Source: SHWC01 sp945902735 (GTDB taxonomy: Bacteria; Pseudomonadota; Alphaproteobacteria; UBA828). Taken from it: a stretch of DNA of 64,000 nt. A program made the translations under genes and the position numbers. Location: contig CAMDNF010000003.1 of assembly GCA_945902735.1 (NCBI GenBank), forward strand, positions 1 to 64,000, read 5' to 3'. The notes under the pieces are model-generated. The model ran no database searches and was not told the DNA's origin. It saw nothing but the letters and a program-made list of their open reading frames with translations. Shown here one piece after another: positions 37,486 to 46,400 of the stretch. Position 1 is the stretch's first letter. Every line of letters begins with the position of its first letter.

Positions 37486-37974
37486 TCAGAGCGCAAGCTC
37501 GGTCGGCTGATGGCCGCAGGCCGCGATAAAGCGGCGTAAATCGATAGGAAGGATGGCGGTGGTCGCCTCATTGGTCAGCGGGTGGTAGTTGAGCACCGCC
37601 TCTTGCATCATGCCCTCATCCAAAATCACGCTCACGCGGTGCTCGCGGTCGTTGATCAGGGCAAAGGGCGTCACCGAGCCCGGGGTCACGCCGAGCACCT
37701 CGAGCAACAAATCGGGCCGGCCGAAGGAAAGCCGCGCAGCACCGATGGTCTTGGAAATGGCGTTCAGCTCGATCGGGCGTGAATCGAGCGCGACCAGCAA
37801 ATAGAGCCGATCCTTCTTGTCTTTGAGGAAGAGGCTTTTGCAATGCCCGCCCGGCAAATGGGCACAATGGGCCTTGGCCTCCTCGACCGTGAAGACCGGC
37901 GGGTGCTCATAGGTCGTCGTCTCGATCCCGAGCGAGCGGAGTTTCTCGAACAAATCGGCACGGCTGGCGGTCAC
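37486..37974 (-). CDS. proX: YbaK/ProX-type aminoacyl-tRNA deacylase
   Basis: 162 residues. Family markers: YEHPPVFTVEEAKAHC, GGHCKSLFLKDKK with the catalytic Lys, and VTPFALINDREHRVSVILDE. This is the stand-alone editing domain that clears mischarged Ala-tRNA(Pro). It lies 99 bases upstream of cnoX on the same strand. Confidence 0.9.
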   Translation of the reverse strand: MTASRADLFEKLRSLGIETTTYEHPPVFTVEEAKAHCAHLPGGHCKSLFLKDKKDRLYLLVALDSRPIELNAISKTIGAARLSFGRPDLLLEVLGVTPGSVTPFALINDREHRVSVILDEGMMQEAVLNYHPLTNEATTAILPIDLRRFIAACGHQPTELAL

Positions 37975-38028
37975 GGGGCGTCCCTTACCTTATCTTCTTA
38001 ATCCTTGGGTCATCTTGCCACGGCAGAC

Positions 38029-38057
38029 TTGCACGCTTCGAGGCTTCGGCTTATATC
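38029..38057 (+). promoter_or_regulatory. Sigma70-like promoter of tRNA-Gly
   Basis: TTGCAC (38029-38034) and TATATC (38052-38057) are separated by 17 bases, and the mature tRNA starts 17 bases after the -10. Spacing and position fit a tRNA promoter. Confidence 0.6.
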
Positions 38058-38074
38058 CGTCGCACTCCATGGAC

Positions 38075-38149
38075 GCGGGCGTAGCTCAGGGGTAGAGCAC
38101 AACCTTGCCAAGGTTGGGGTCGTGAGTTCGAATCTCATCGCCCGCTCCA
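38075..38149 (+). tRNA. tRNA-Gly (anticodon GCC)
   Basis: A 75-base cloverleaf including encoded CCA. The acceptor stem GCGGGCG pairs with CGCCCGC, the D arm carries GTAGCTCAGGGGTAGAGC, the anticodon stem holds ACCTT-GCC-AAGGT with GCC at 38107-38109, and the T arm has GTTCGAATC. It decodes GGC and GGU. Confidence 0.97.
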
Positions 38150-38216
38150 ATTCTAGCCGAAATTCAGGGTCGACGACGCGGTGCGCAAGCGCTGCGCCGG
38201 ACGCGCCCTTGCGGCC

Positions 38217-38930
38217 TTAGGCGCTCGGCGCCACGCCGAATAGCGCCTGATGCATGCGCGCGGCATAGGCCTTGAGATTGGTCAATTTGTCGATCTCGGC
38301 GCGGGTCGGCAAGATCACCGGCCTGAAGCTTATGAGGGCCAAGAAGGCGTGGGCGGTGGCGTCGATCGAGCGTGGCCGGTCGCCCATGAAATAGGGCTTG
38401 TCGCCAAGAAAGGCCGAAACGGCGCGCAGATCATCGAGCCCGATCTTATAAATCTCCGCCGGCGCATGGCGGCCCATGCCGTGGCCCTGCACCTGTTTCC
38501 ACAACGAGCGGTGCACGAGCGCCGGAATAAACAGCCGGAGCGGCAGGGGCAGGTGGGCGAAGGTCTTGCGCCGTGTCGCCGGCCAATTGGCGTCGTCGAA
38601 CCAACGGCCATAGAACATGGACCAATAGAGGTTCTCCTCGAACAGGCGGCGGAAGGCGAGGGCGGTCGCCTGCTCGACCGGGCTCATGCCGTCGTCGAGC
38701 GAGTCGCCATAGGTCGCCTTCAAATAATCGATGATGAACCCGGAATCGCCGATCATGCGGCCATTGTCTTCGATGAACGGAAATTTGCCCTTGGGCGCCT
38801 TGGTCGGCAGAGTCGGGAAGACCACGCGGTAGTCCCGCTTGGTCAGTTTCAGATAGTTTTCCAGTTTGAAACAGAACGGACTTTCGCTCGGCAGCGTTCC
38901 GGGCCCGCGCAAACTGCAGAGCGTGATCAT
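38217..38930 (-). CDS. Glutathione S-transferase family protein (metaxin-like)
   Basis: 237 residues from ATG 38930; the frame is open far upstream, but that part only mirrors mtnA. The N-terminal thioredoxin-like domain reads SPFCFKLENYLKLTK and KGKFPFIEDNGRMIGDSGFII (the ES/DS glutathione motif as DS). A helical GST-C half follows with FMGDRPRSIDATAHAFL. This matches the metaxin-like GST group. Substrate unknown. It is divergent from mtnA. Confidence 0.88.
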   Translation of the reverse strand: MITLCSLRGPGTLPSESPFCFKLENYLKLTKRDYRVVFPTLPTKAPKGKFPFIEDNGRMIGDSGFIIDYLKATYGDSLDDGMSPVEQATALAFRRLFEENLYWSMFYGRWFDDANWPATRRKTFAHLPLPLRLFIPALVHRSLWKQVQGHGMGRHAPAEIYKIGLDDLRAVSAFLGDKPYFMGDRPRSIDATAHAFLALISFRPVILPTRAEIDKLTNLKAYAARMHQALFGVAPSA

Positions 38931-39044
38931 TGCGATCGCCTCCCCTTCGGCATGGCCACGCAGCGCCTCGGCTGGTCCGGCGCGCGCTTGCATGGCAGAG
39001 TGCGCCCGGCCGAGGGAGAGGTCAAATGACGGAACATTCAAGCC

Positions 39045-40148
39045 ATGCGCGTTGACGGCGTCTCCTTTCGTTCGATCTGGCTGGAGCCAGATGGCTGGTC
39101 GGTCGGCGTGATCGACCAAACCAAATTGCCCCATGGCTTCACCACATTGCGCCTGACGCGCTTGGACGAAGCAGCGCACGCGATCCGCTCCATGCAAGTG
39201 CGCGGCGCGCCCTTGATCGGCGCGGTGGCCGCCTATGGCCTGGCGCTCGCGCTTCGCGTCGATGCCTCCGATGGCGCGCTTGCCACGGCCTGCACGATGC
39301 TTTCGGCAACGCGGCCGACCGCGGTGAATTTGCGCTGGGCGATCGAGCGCATGCGCGCGGTCTTGGCGCCCTTGGGCCCGCAAGCGCGTGCCGCCGCCGC
39401 CTATGACGAGGCCGCGAAAATCTGTAACGAAGATGTCGCGATTAACGAGGCGATCGGGCGTTATGGTCTTGCGGTCATCGAGGCCAAGGCCAAAGAAAAA
39501 CGCAAGGCAACCGTCAATTTGCTCACCCATTGCAATGCCGGTTGGCTCGCGACCGTCGATTGGGGCACCGCGCTCGCGCCGATCTATATGGCGCATGATG
39601 CGGGCATCGATTTGCATGTCTGGGTCGATGAAACCCGTCCGCGCAATCAAGGCGCTGGGCTGACCGCATGGGAACTTGGCAAGCATGGCGTTTCGCACAC
39701 CGTGATTGTCGATAATGCCGGCGGTCATTTGATGCAGCACGGCCAAGTCGATCTTTGCATCGTCGGCACCGATCGCGTCACCGCGCGCGGCGATGTCGCC
39801 AACAAGATCGGCACCTATTTGAAGGCGCTCGCCGCTTATGACAACGCCGTGCCGTTTTATGTCGCGCTGCCCTCGACCACGATCGATTGGTCGATTGAGG
39901 ATGGCGTGCGCGACATTCCGATCGAGGAGCGGGCCGAAGCCGAAGTGCTCACCATCGCGGGTCAGGACGAAGCGGGTCGTCTGGTCAATGTCGCGGTGAC
40001 GCCAAAAGGCGCGCGCGCGGCGAATTTCGGCTTCGATGTAACACCCGCGCGTCTGGTCACGGGCTTGATCACCGAGCGTGGCGTGTGCGCGGCGTCGAAA
40101 GCCGGGCTCAGCAATTTGTTTCCGAACAGAGACCATAGTCGCGTCTGA
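39045..40148 (+). CDS. mtnA: S-methyl-5-thioribose-1-phosphate isomerase
   Basis: 367 residues. MRVDGVSFRSIWLEPDGW and IDQTKLPH are the family start; catalytic residues are in MQVRGAPLIGA, LLTHCNAGWLAT (Cys) and CIVGTDRVTARGDVANKIGT (Asp). It converts methylthioribose-1-P to methylthioribulose-1-P. The next step of classical methionine salvage is MtnB dehydratase; here the overlapping gene is a class II aldolase instead, suggesting a different route. Confidence 0.93.
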   Translation: MRVDGVSFRSIWLEPDGWSVGVIDQTKLPHGFTTLRLTRLDEAAHAIRSMQVRGAPLIGAVAAYGLALALRVDASDGALATACTMLSATRPTAVNLRWAIERMRAVLAPLGPQARAAAAYDEAAKICNEDVAINEAIGRYGLAVIEAKAKEKRKATVNLLTHCNAGWLATVDWGTALAPIYMAHDAGIDLHVWVDETRPRNQGAGLTAWELGKHGVSHTVIVDNAGGHLMQHGQVDLCIVGTDRVTARGDVANKIGTYLKALAAYDNAVPFYVALPSTTIDWSIEDGVRDIPIEERAEAEVLTIAGQDEAGRLVNVAVTPKGARAANFGFDVTPARLVTGLITERGVCAASKAGLSNLFPNRDHSRV

Positions 40149-40788
40149 TCACGCGCGCGAGCGGCGCGCGCTGAGCGCGACCGCGCGGTGCATGAACGCG
40201 CGCGGGCTCAATCAGGGCACGTCAGGCAATCTCAGCGTGCGCGTGGCGGGCGGGCTCTTGATCACGCCGAGCGGTGTGTCCAAGGACGAGCTTCGCCCCG
40301 CCGATATGGTGCGGCTCGATTGGGCTGGCCAAGCGCGCGGCCAATTGGCGCCCTCCAGCGAATGGCACTTTCATCGAGATATTTTGCAGGCCCGGCCCGA
40401 GGTGAACGCGGTTCTGCACGCGCATTCGATGTTCGCCACCACGCTGGCCTGCCTTCATCGCGGCATCCCGGCGTTTCATTACATGATCGCGGTCGCAGGT
40501 GGCGATGATATTCGCTGCGCGCGCTACGCCACCTTCGGCACAGCGACCTTGTCGCGCCATGCTTTAGTGGCGCTCAAAGGGCGCAAGGCCTGTCTGCTCG
40601 CCAATCACGGCATGATCGTGATCGGTGAATCGCTGAAGGATACGCTGAGGCTCGCCATTGAAGTTGAAACGCTGGCCGCGATGTATTGGCGCGCTTTGCA
40701 AATCGGCAAGCCCGTGGTTCTCTCAAAAGCGGAAATGGCGCGCGTGCTGAAAAAATTCGAGACCTACGGCAAACCCCAATCCGCCTAG
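40078..40788 (+). CDS. Class II aldolase (L-fuculose-phosphate aldolase-like)
   Basis: Up to 236 residues. The conserved part starts around RERRALSATARCMNARGLNQGTSGN (nt ~40155); ATG 40078 is the only upstream ATG, and rarer starts near 40117-40135 are possible. Metal ligands are visible: the catalytic Glu in SSEWHFH, HAHS, and the third His in LLANHGMIV. The fold includes MtnB and fuculose/ribulose-phosphate aldolases; the Glu-containing SSEW and the strong FucA pattern favour an aldolase. Overlap with mtnA implies coupling and a substrate such as methylthioribulose-1-P or deoxyribulose-1-P (inference). Confidence 0.82.
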   Translation: MACARRRKPGSAICFRTETIVASDHARERRALSATARCMNARGLNQGTSGNLSVRVAGGLLITPSGVSKDELRPADMVRLDWAGQARGQLAPSSEWHFHRDILQARPEVNAVLHAHSMFATTLACLHRGIPAFHYMIAVAGGDDIRCARYATFGTATLSRHALVALKGRKACLLANHGMIVIGESLKDTLRLAIEVETLAAMYWRALQIGKPVVLSKAEMARVLKKFETYGKPQSA

Positions 40789-41717
40789 ACCGGCTCTGCC
40801 TCCGGTAGATCGCCGAGGCTCGCCTCGATCTCGGCGCGCATTGGCATGGCGCTGGCCGCGCCGGGCTTCAGGCAGGTCAGCCCGCCCGCGATTGAGGCGA
40901 AACGCAGCGCGTCAGGCAAGGTGCGGCCTTCATCGAGCGCCACGCTGAGCGCACCGACAAACGCATCGCCCGCGCCGGTGCTATCGACCGGCGTAATCGG
41001 CAGCACACCGATCCGCCACGCCAGCGGGCCCGCGACCGCGAAGGCACCCTCGGGCCCGAGACTCACTACGAGATGAACGCCGAGCCATTTTGCCACCGAT
41101 CGAGCGGCCGGTTCGGGCGCGTCCTTGGGCAGATCGAGTTGCGCCGCCACCATGGCGAGCTCAATCTCGTTCACGACGAGAAGGCTCACCGCCTTGAGCG
41201 CTTCCTCGGGCAGTCTGAGTGCCGGCGCAAGATTCAGCACGCTCCGCGCACCCGCATGCTTGGCGCGATAGAGGAGGGCGGTGATCTCCGCCACCGGCGT
41301 TTCCATTTGCAGCACGAGCGTCGCATCGGGCGTTAGCCAATCGGCCGGTATTTGATTGGCATGAGCGTTCGCGTTTGCGCCGCTCGCCACCACAATCGCG
41401 TTCTCGCCCGCATCGTCCACCACGATGCCGGCACAGCCACTCGGTTGGTCGACGGTCGCGAGCACGTGGGTGTCGATGCCGGCGTCCGAAAGAGTTTCTT
41501 TCAACAGACCGGCGAATTGATCATTGCCGAGCGCGCCGGCGAAGCGCACCGGCGCGGCACCACCATGTTGCGCGCGCGCGGCGGCGACCGCTTGATTGAG
41601 GCCCTTGCCGCCCGCGCCCATGGCGAAGGAGCGGCCGATCACGGTCTCGCCCGGCCGCGGCAAATGCGCGGCACGGAAAACAAGATCGGCGTTGAGCGAA
41701 CCGAAGACCATGATCAC
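40785..41717 (-). CDS. rbsK: Ribokinase-like PfkB family sugar kinase
   Basis: 310 residues. VFGSLNADLVFRAAHLPRPGET and GGKGLNQAVAAAR match the ribokinase N-terminal signature, and PVDSTGAGDAFVGAL is the PfkB C-terminal signature with the catalytic Asp. ATG 41711 may be the true start. It phosphorylates a pentose or related sugar. It converges with the aldolase (four-base overlap), so co-function with the mtnA-aldolase pair is possible but not shown. Confidence 0.88.
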   Translation of the reverse strand: MIMVFGSLNADLVFRAAHLPRPGETVIGRSFAMGAGGKGLNQAVAAARAQHGGAAPVRFAGALGNDQFAGLLKETLSDAGIDTHVLATVDQPSGCAGIVVDDAGENAIVVASGANANAHANQIPADWLTPDATLVLQMETPVAEITALLYRAKHAGARSVLNLAPALRLPEEALKAVSLLVVNEIELAMVAAQLDLPKDAPEPAARSVAKWLGVHLVVSLGPEGAFAVAGPLAWRIGVLPITPVDSTGAGDAFVGALSVALDEGRTLPDALRFASIAGGLTCLKPGAASAMPMRAEIEASLGDLPEAEPV

Positions 41718-41759
41718 GGGCGTCGTCGACCCCTCGGGAAAACGCCGCCGCGTGAAAAA

Positions 41760-43112
41760 TCAGCCGACGCCAAAGGCCAGCATGGCGTCCGCCACCTTCA
41801 CGAAACCGGCGATATTGGCGCCCTTCATATAATTGACATAGCCGCCGCCTTCGCCGCCAAAGGCGACGCAACGCTCATGGATGCCGGTCATCGTGTCGGC
41901 CAGAAGTTTGTGTAAATCAGCCTCTGACCAGGAAAGACGCGCGCTGTTCTGGCTCATCTCCATGCCCGAGACCGAAACACCGCCGGCATTCGCCGCCTTG
42001 CTCGGGCCAAAGAGAATCTTGGCGTCGATATAGGCGTTGATGGCGTCCTGGTCGCTCGGCATGTTGGCGCCTTCGGAAATCACCTTCAGGCCGTTCTTGA
42101 GCAGAATTTTCGCTTCGGCGCCGTTGATCTCGTTCTGTGTCGCGCATGGAAGCGCCACATCGCATGGCACGGCCCATGGCCGCCCTTCATGAAATTCGGC
42201 GCCCTTGAATTGTTTGACATACTCCTCGATGCGGCCACGCCGCACTTCTTTCAGCTCCTGCACCCATGCGAGCGTTTCGGCATTGATGCCTTCCTTGTCA
42301 TAGATGTAGCCCGAGGAGTCGGACATGGTCACGACCTTGGCGCCCAATTGCGTCGCGCGTTCGACCGCATAGGTCGCGACATTGCCTGAGCCAGACACCA
42401 ACACGGTCTTGCCGTCAAAGCTCATGCCGGCGTGCTTCATCATGTTCTCGGCGAAATAGACCACGCCATAGCCGGTCGCCTCGGTGCGAATTTTGCTGCC
42501 GCCATATTCGAGGCCCTTGCCGGTCAAGACGCCGGTGAAACGCGTCGTGAGCCGCTTATATTGGCCGAACATGTAACCGATCTCGCGCCCGCCGACGCCG
42601 ATATCGCCGGCCGGCACATCGACATCGTCGCCGATATAGCGGTGCAGCTCGGTCATGAACGGTTGGCAGAAGCGCATCACCTCATGGTCCGACTTGCCCT
42701 TCGGGTTGAAGTCGGCGCCGCCCTTGCCGCCGCCCATGGGCAGGCCAGTCAGCGAATTCTTGAAGGTCTGCTCGAAGGCCAGAAATTTGAGCACCGACAG
42801 TGTGACCGAGGGGTGGAATCGAATACCGCCCTTATAGGGCCCAATGGCGTTGGAGCACTGCACGCGATAGCCGCGATTGTGCCGGATCTTCTGTTTATCG
42901 TCCTCCCAGCTCACCCGGAAGATCACCACCCGGTCCGGCTCGGTCAGCCGCTCAAGGACTTGCGCCTCCATGTATTTAGGCTTGGTCACGATATAGGGCA
43001 CCAGCGTCGAGGCCACCTCATAGACCGCTTGGTGAAACTCGGTTTCGCCCGAGTTTCGCCGCTTCAGCCCATTCATAAAGTTTTCGAGATAATCGCCCGC
43101 CGAAACCGCCAT
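41760..43112 (-). CDS. gdhA: NADP-type glutamate dehydrogenase (hexameric)
   Basis: 450 residues from ATG 43112, with an AAAGGAG site. Landmarks: GPYKGGIRFHPSV, LPMGGGKGGADFNPKGKS with the catalytic Lys, PAGDIGVGGREIGYMFGQ, and the nucleotide fold VLVSGSGNVATYAVERA. The 450-residue length fits the assimilatory small-subunit enzyme that makes glutamate from ammonium and 2-oxoglutarate. Cofactor choice is inferred from subfamily. It is divergent from the large NAD-dependent enzyme. Confidence 0.93.
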   Translation of the reverse strand: MAVSAGDYLENFMNGLKRRNSGETEFHQAVYEVASTLVPYIVTKPKYMEAQVLERLTEPDRVVIFRVSWEDDKQKIRHNRGYRVQCSNAIGPYKGGIRFHPSVTLSVLKFLAFEQTFKNSLTGLPMGGGKGGADFNPKGKSDHEVMRFCQPFMTELHRYIGDDVDVPAGDIGVGGREIGYMFGQYKRLTTRFTGVLTGKGLEYGGSKIRTEATGYGVVYFAENMMKHAGMSFDGKTVLVSGSGNVATYAVERATQLGAKVVTMSDSSGYIYDKEGINAETLAWVQELKEVRRGRIEEYVKQFKGAEFHEGRPWAVPCDVALPCATQNEINGAEAKILLKNGLKVISEGANMPSDQDAINAYIDAKILFGPSKAANAGGVSVSGMEMSQNSARLSWSEADLHKLLADTMTGIHERCVAFGGEGGGYVNYMKGANIAGFVKVADAMLAFGVG

Positions 43113-43405
43113 CGCTCGCTCCTTTGTGACAACCCGGCGCCCCAAAGAGGGCCTGCCCACTCGCGCCGGATCGGCCGCCGCCGCCGCCAACAAATTTACC
43201 CATTGATTGTAGAGTCTATATGGTTAACGAGACTTAATCACCCACACGCGTGCAGGGGCGTTCCCGCGCCTCGGAGGAGCCGAGGCGCCGCAACGAATTC
43301 TTAGCGTCGAAGCCCAACAATCAATCGCTTGAGGGCGGTGCGCTGGCGGCCGATTCAATTCGACCCGATCATCAGGTGCACGCCCGACCGAAGGAGAGTC
43401 GCGTT
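43113..43405. other. Divergent control region between the two glutamate dehydrogenases
   Basis: 293 bases separate the two start codons. An AT-rich patch lies around 43196-43240 (TTGATTGTAGAG, CTATATGG, GGTTAACG). Both promoters should be here, but no single -35/-10 pair stands out. Confidence 0.4.
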
Positions 43406-46400
43406 GTGAGCGCTAGGCAAAAAGAACTGAAGGCCGAGCAGATCTCGAAAATAGCGGCCTTGGCGCGGCGGCGTATGGCCGGCGCCGATGGTGAAATGTT
43501 CGAGGCCTTTGCCTCGCGCTATTACGCCGGCGTGCAGGCGTCAGATTTGGCCAACCGCAATGAGGAGGACCTTTACGGCGCCGCCCTGTCGCATTGGCGA
43601 CTGGCCCATCGCCGTCCACCCGGCGCGCCGATTGTGCGGGTCTACAACCCTGCGCTCGAGCGCGATGGCTGGCATAGCGATTACACGGTGATCGCGATGG
43701 TCAATGACGACATGCCGTTTCTGGTCGATTCGACCAGCGCCTATTTGGTCGGCGAAGGCCTTCAAGTTCATCAGGTCGTACATCCCGTGATCGGAGTCGC
43801 GCGTGACTCTCAAGGGATCATCACGTCGATCGGTGATCCCGGCGGCGCGGGCCTCAAGGCCGAGTCATTTATTCTGTTCCAAACCGATCTCAAGAGTTCA
43901 CCCGAAACGCTCGCCAGCATCGCACGCGGGATTGAGCGGGTATTGGCCGATGTCAGGCTTGCGGTGCGCGATTGGCGCCCCATGCTCAGCAAGACCGCCG
44001 AGGTGATCGCGAATATCGAGCGCTCGACGCTTCCCATCCTTGAGGAAGATCGCCAGGAAGCCATGGCGTTTCTGCGGTGGATGGCCGACAACCATTTCAC
44101 CTATTTCGGCTTCCGCGAATACAGGGTCATCACCGGGCAAGATGATTCCGTTCAATATGAGCTGATCGAGGAATCTGGCCTTGGCCTGCTGCGCGACCCG
44201 ACGGTACGCCCCATGGGCCTTGAGACCGGCCGGCAAGGCTTGCCGCCCGAAGTCGCCGATTTCGTCCGCGCGCCGAATCTTCTTCTGATCACCAAAGCGG
44301 CTATGCGCTCGACCATTCATCGCGCTGTGCCGCTCGACGTGATCGGGGTCAAGATTTTCGAGCCCGCCGGGCGCGTGATCGGCGAATGGCGCTTCATCGG
44401 GCTATTCACGTCGACCGCCTATAGTCGAAGCCCGCTCGATATGCCGCTCCTGCGGCGCAAAATGAAGCGCGTGCTCGATCGCGCCGGCCTAACGCTCAAT
44501 GGCCACGATTACAAAGCGCTTCAGCACATTCTTGAAACTTACCCGCGCGACGAATTGTTTCAAATCGATCTCGACGAGTTGCTGGATATCTGCCTTGGCA
44601 TTCTGGCGGTCGAGGAACGTCGGCGTGTCGGGCTTTTCGTGCGACATGATTCATTCGAGCGCTTCATTTCGGCGTTGGTCTATCTCCCGCGCGAACGCTA
44701 TAGCACCGATAGTGGCCTTCGTATCGAAGCCTTGCTTCTGAATGCTATGGGCGGCCTTCGCTCGACGCACATTGCCCAAGTGTCTGACGATCCGCTGGCC
44801 CGCATCCATTTTCAGATCGACACCACGCCCGGCCGCCTTCGGCCCTATGACATCGCCGATCTCGAAACCCGTATCGGCGAGATCATCCGCTCATGGCCCG
44901 ATCATTTGTCGGCCGCGCTGATTGCGCATCATGGTGAGGAACGCGGCACTGCGCTGTTCCGCCGCTATGGCAAGAGCTTTCCAGCTGGCTATGTCGAGGA
45001 GTTCGCGCCGGAATTTGCCGTGGCGGATATCGACCAGATCGATGAGGCTTGCCGGTCCAACAAATTCGCGATGCGACTCTATCGGCGGGGCGATGGTGAA
45101 TCCGGCTCGCTTGGCCTTAAAATTTATCACGCCAACACGCCGGTCCCCCTCTCCGAACTCTTGCCGCCGCTCGAGAACATGGGCCTCAAGGTGCTGACCG
45201 AGCGACCGCACCACATTCGCTTCGAAGCCGAGAACCCCGGCGCGCCCGACAATGTTTGGATTCATGACCTGACCATGAAGACGGCCGATGACCTCGAGAT
45301 CGATGTCGAAGCGATGCGCGAGTCATTCCACGAAGCCTTTGAAAAAATCTGGGGTGGTGAAGCGGAGGACGACGGCTTCAACCGCCTGGTCCTCAAGGCG
45401 CGCCTATCGTGGCGCGAGGTCGTCGTGTTGCGCGCTGTTGCCAAATATCTGCGTCAGGCCCGAATCCCATTCAGCCAAACCTATAAGGAAGAAACGCTAG
45501 CACGTCATGCCGGCCTCGCCGGCTTGCTCGCGCGCTATTTTGTCGCGCGGTTCGATCCCGCGCGCGTCGCGGCCAAAGACGAAGTTCCCGCGCTTCATGC
45601 CGAAATTCTAAAGACGCTTGATGCGGTAGAAAGCGTCGATGAGGATCGAATTCTTCGTCGCTTTCTCAATGTTATCGAATCGACGCTCCGAACCAACTTC
45701 TTTCAGACCATGCCCGACGGCACACCGAAGCCTTATCTAACGTTCAAGCTCGATTCGGGCGCGCTTGACGGCCTGCCTCTGCCTCGCCCGTTTTACGAAA
45801 TTTTTGTCTATTCGCCGCGTATGGAAGGAATCCATTTACGCGGCGGCAAAGTCGCGCGCGGCGGCATTCGCTGGTCCGATCGGCGCGAGGACTTCCGCAC
45901 CGAAGTTCTAGCGCTGATGAAAGCGCAAATGGTCAAGAACGCGGTCATCGTGCCAGTTGGCGCGAAAGGCGGGTTCATCGTCAAGCGCCCGCCGGTCGAT
46001 GGCAGTCGCGAGGCGATCCAGGACGAAGGCATCGCCTGCTATCAAACGCTCATTCGCGGTCTCTTGGATTTGACCGACAATCGCGTCAAGGATTCGATCG
46101 TGCCGCCCAAGCAGGTGGTGCGCCACGATGGCGACGACCCCTATTTGGTCGTCGCGGCCGATAAGGGCACCGCGACCTTCTCCGACATCGCGAACGCGCT
46201 CTCGGCCGAATACGGCTTCTGGCTTGGCGATGCCTTTGCCTCGGGCGGCGGCACCGGCTACGACCACAAAAAAATGGCGATTACCGCACGCGGCGCCTGG
46301 GAATCGGTCAAGCGCCATTTCCGCGAGCTCGATCGTGACATCGCGACGGAAGCCTTCACCTGCATCGGCGTTGGCGATATGTCGGGCGATGTGTTTGGCA

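Noticed and set aside
39026..39055. ATG 39026 with a strong GGGAGAGG site just before mtnA
   Set aside because: Its frame closes after nine codons and is not that of mtnA; MtnA homology starts at ATG 39045. A leader peptide cannot be excluded but is unsupported.
38931..40136. Long minus-strand open frame continuing upstream of the GST start (639 codons in total)
   Set aside because: It is the exact antisense of mtnA, which has clear family motifs; GST homology starts only at ATG 38930.
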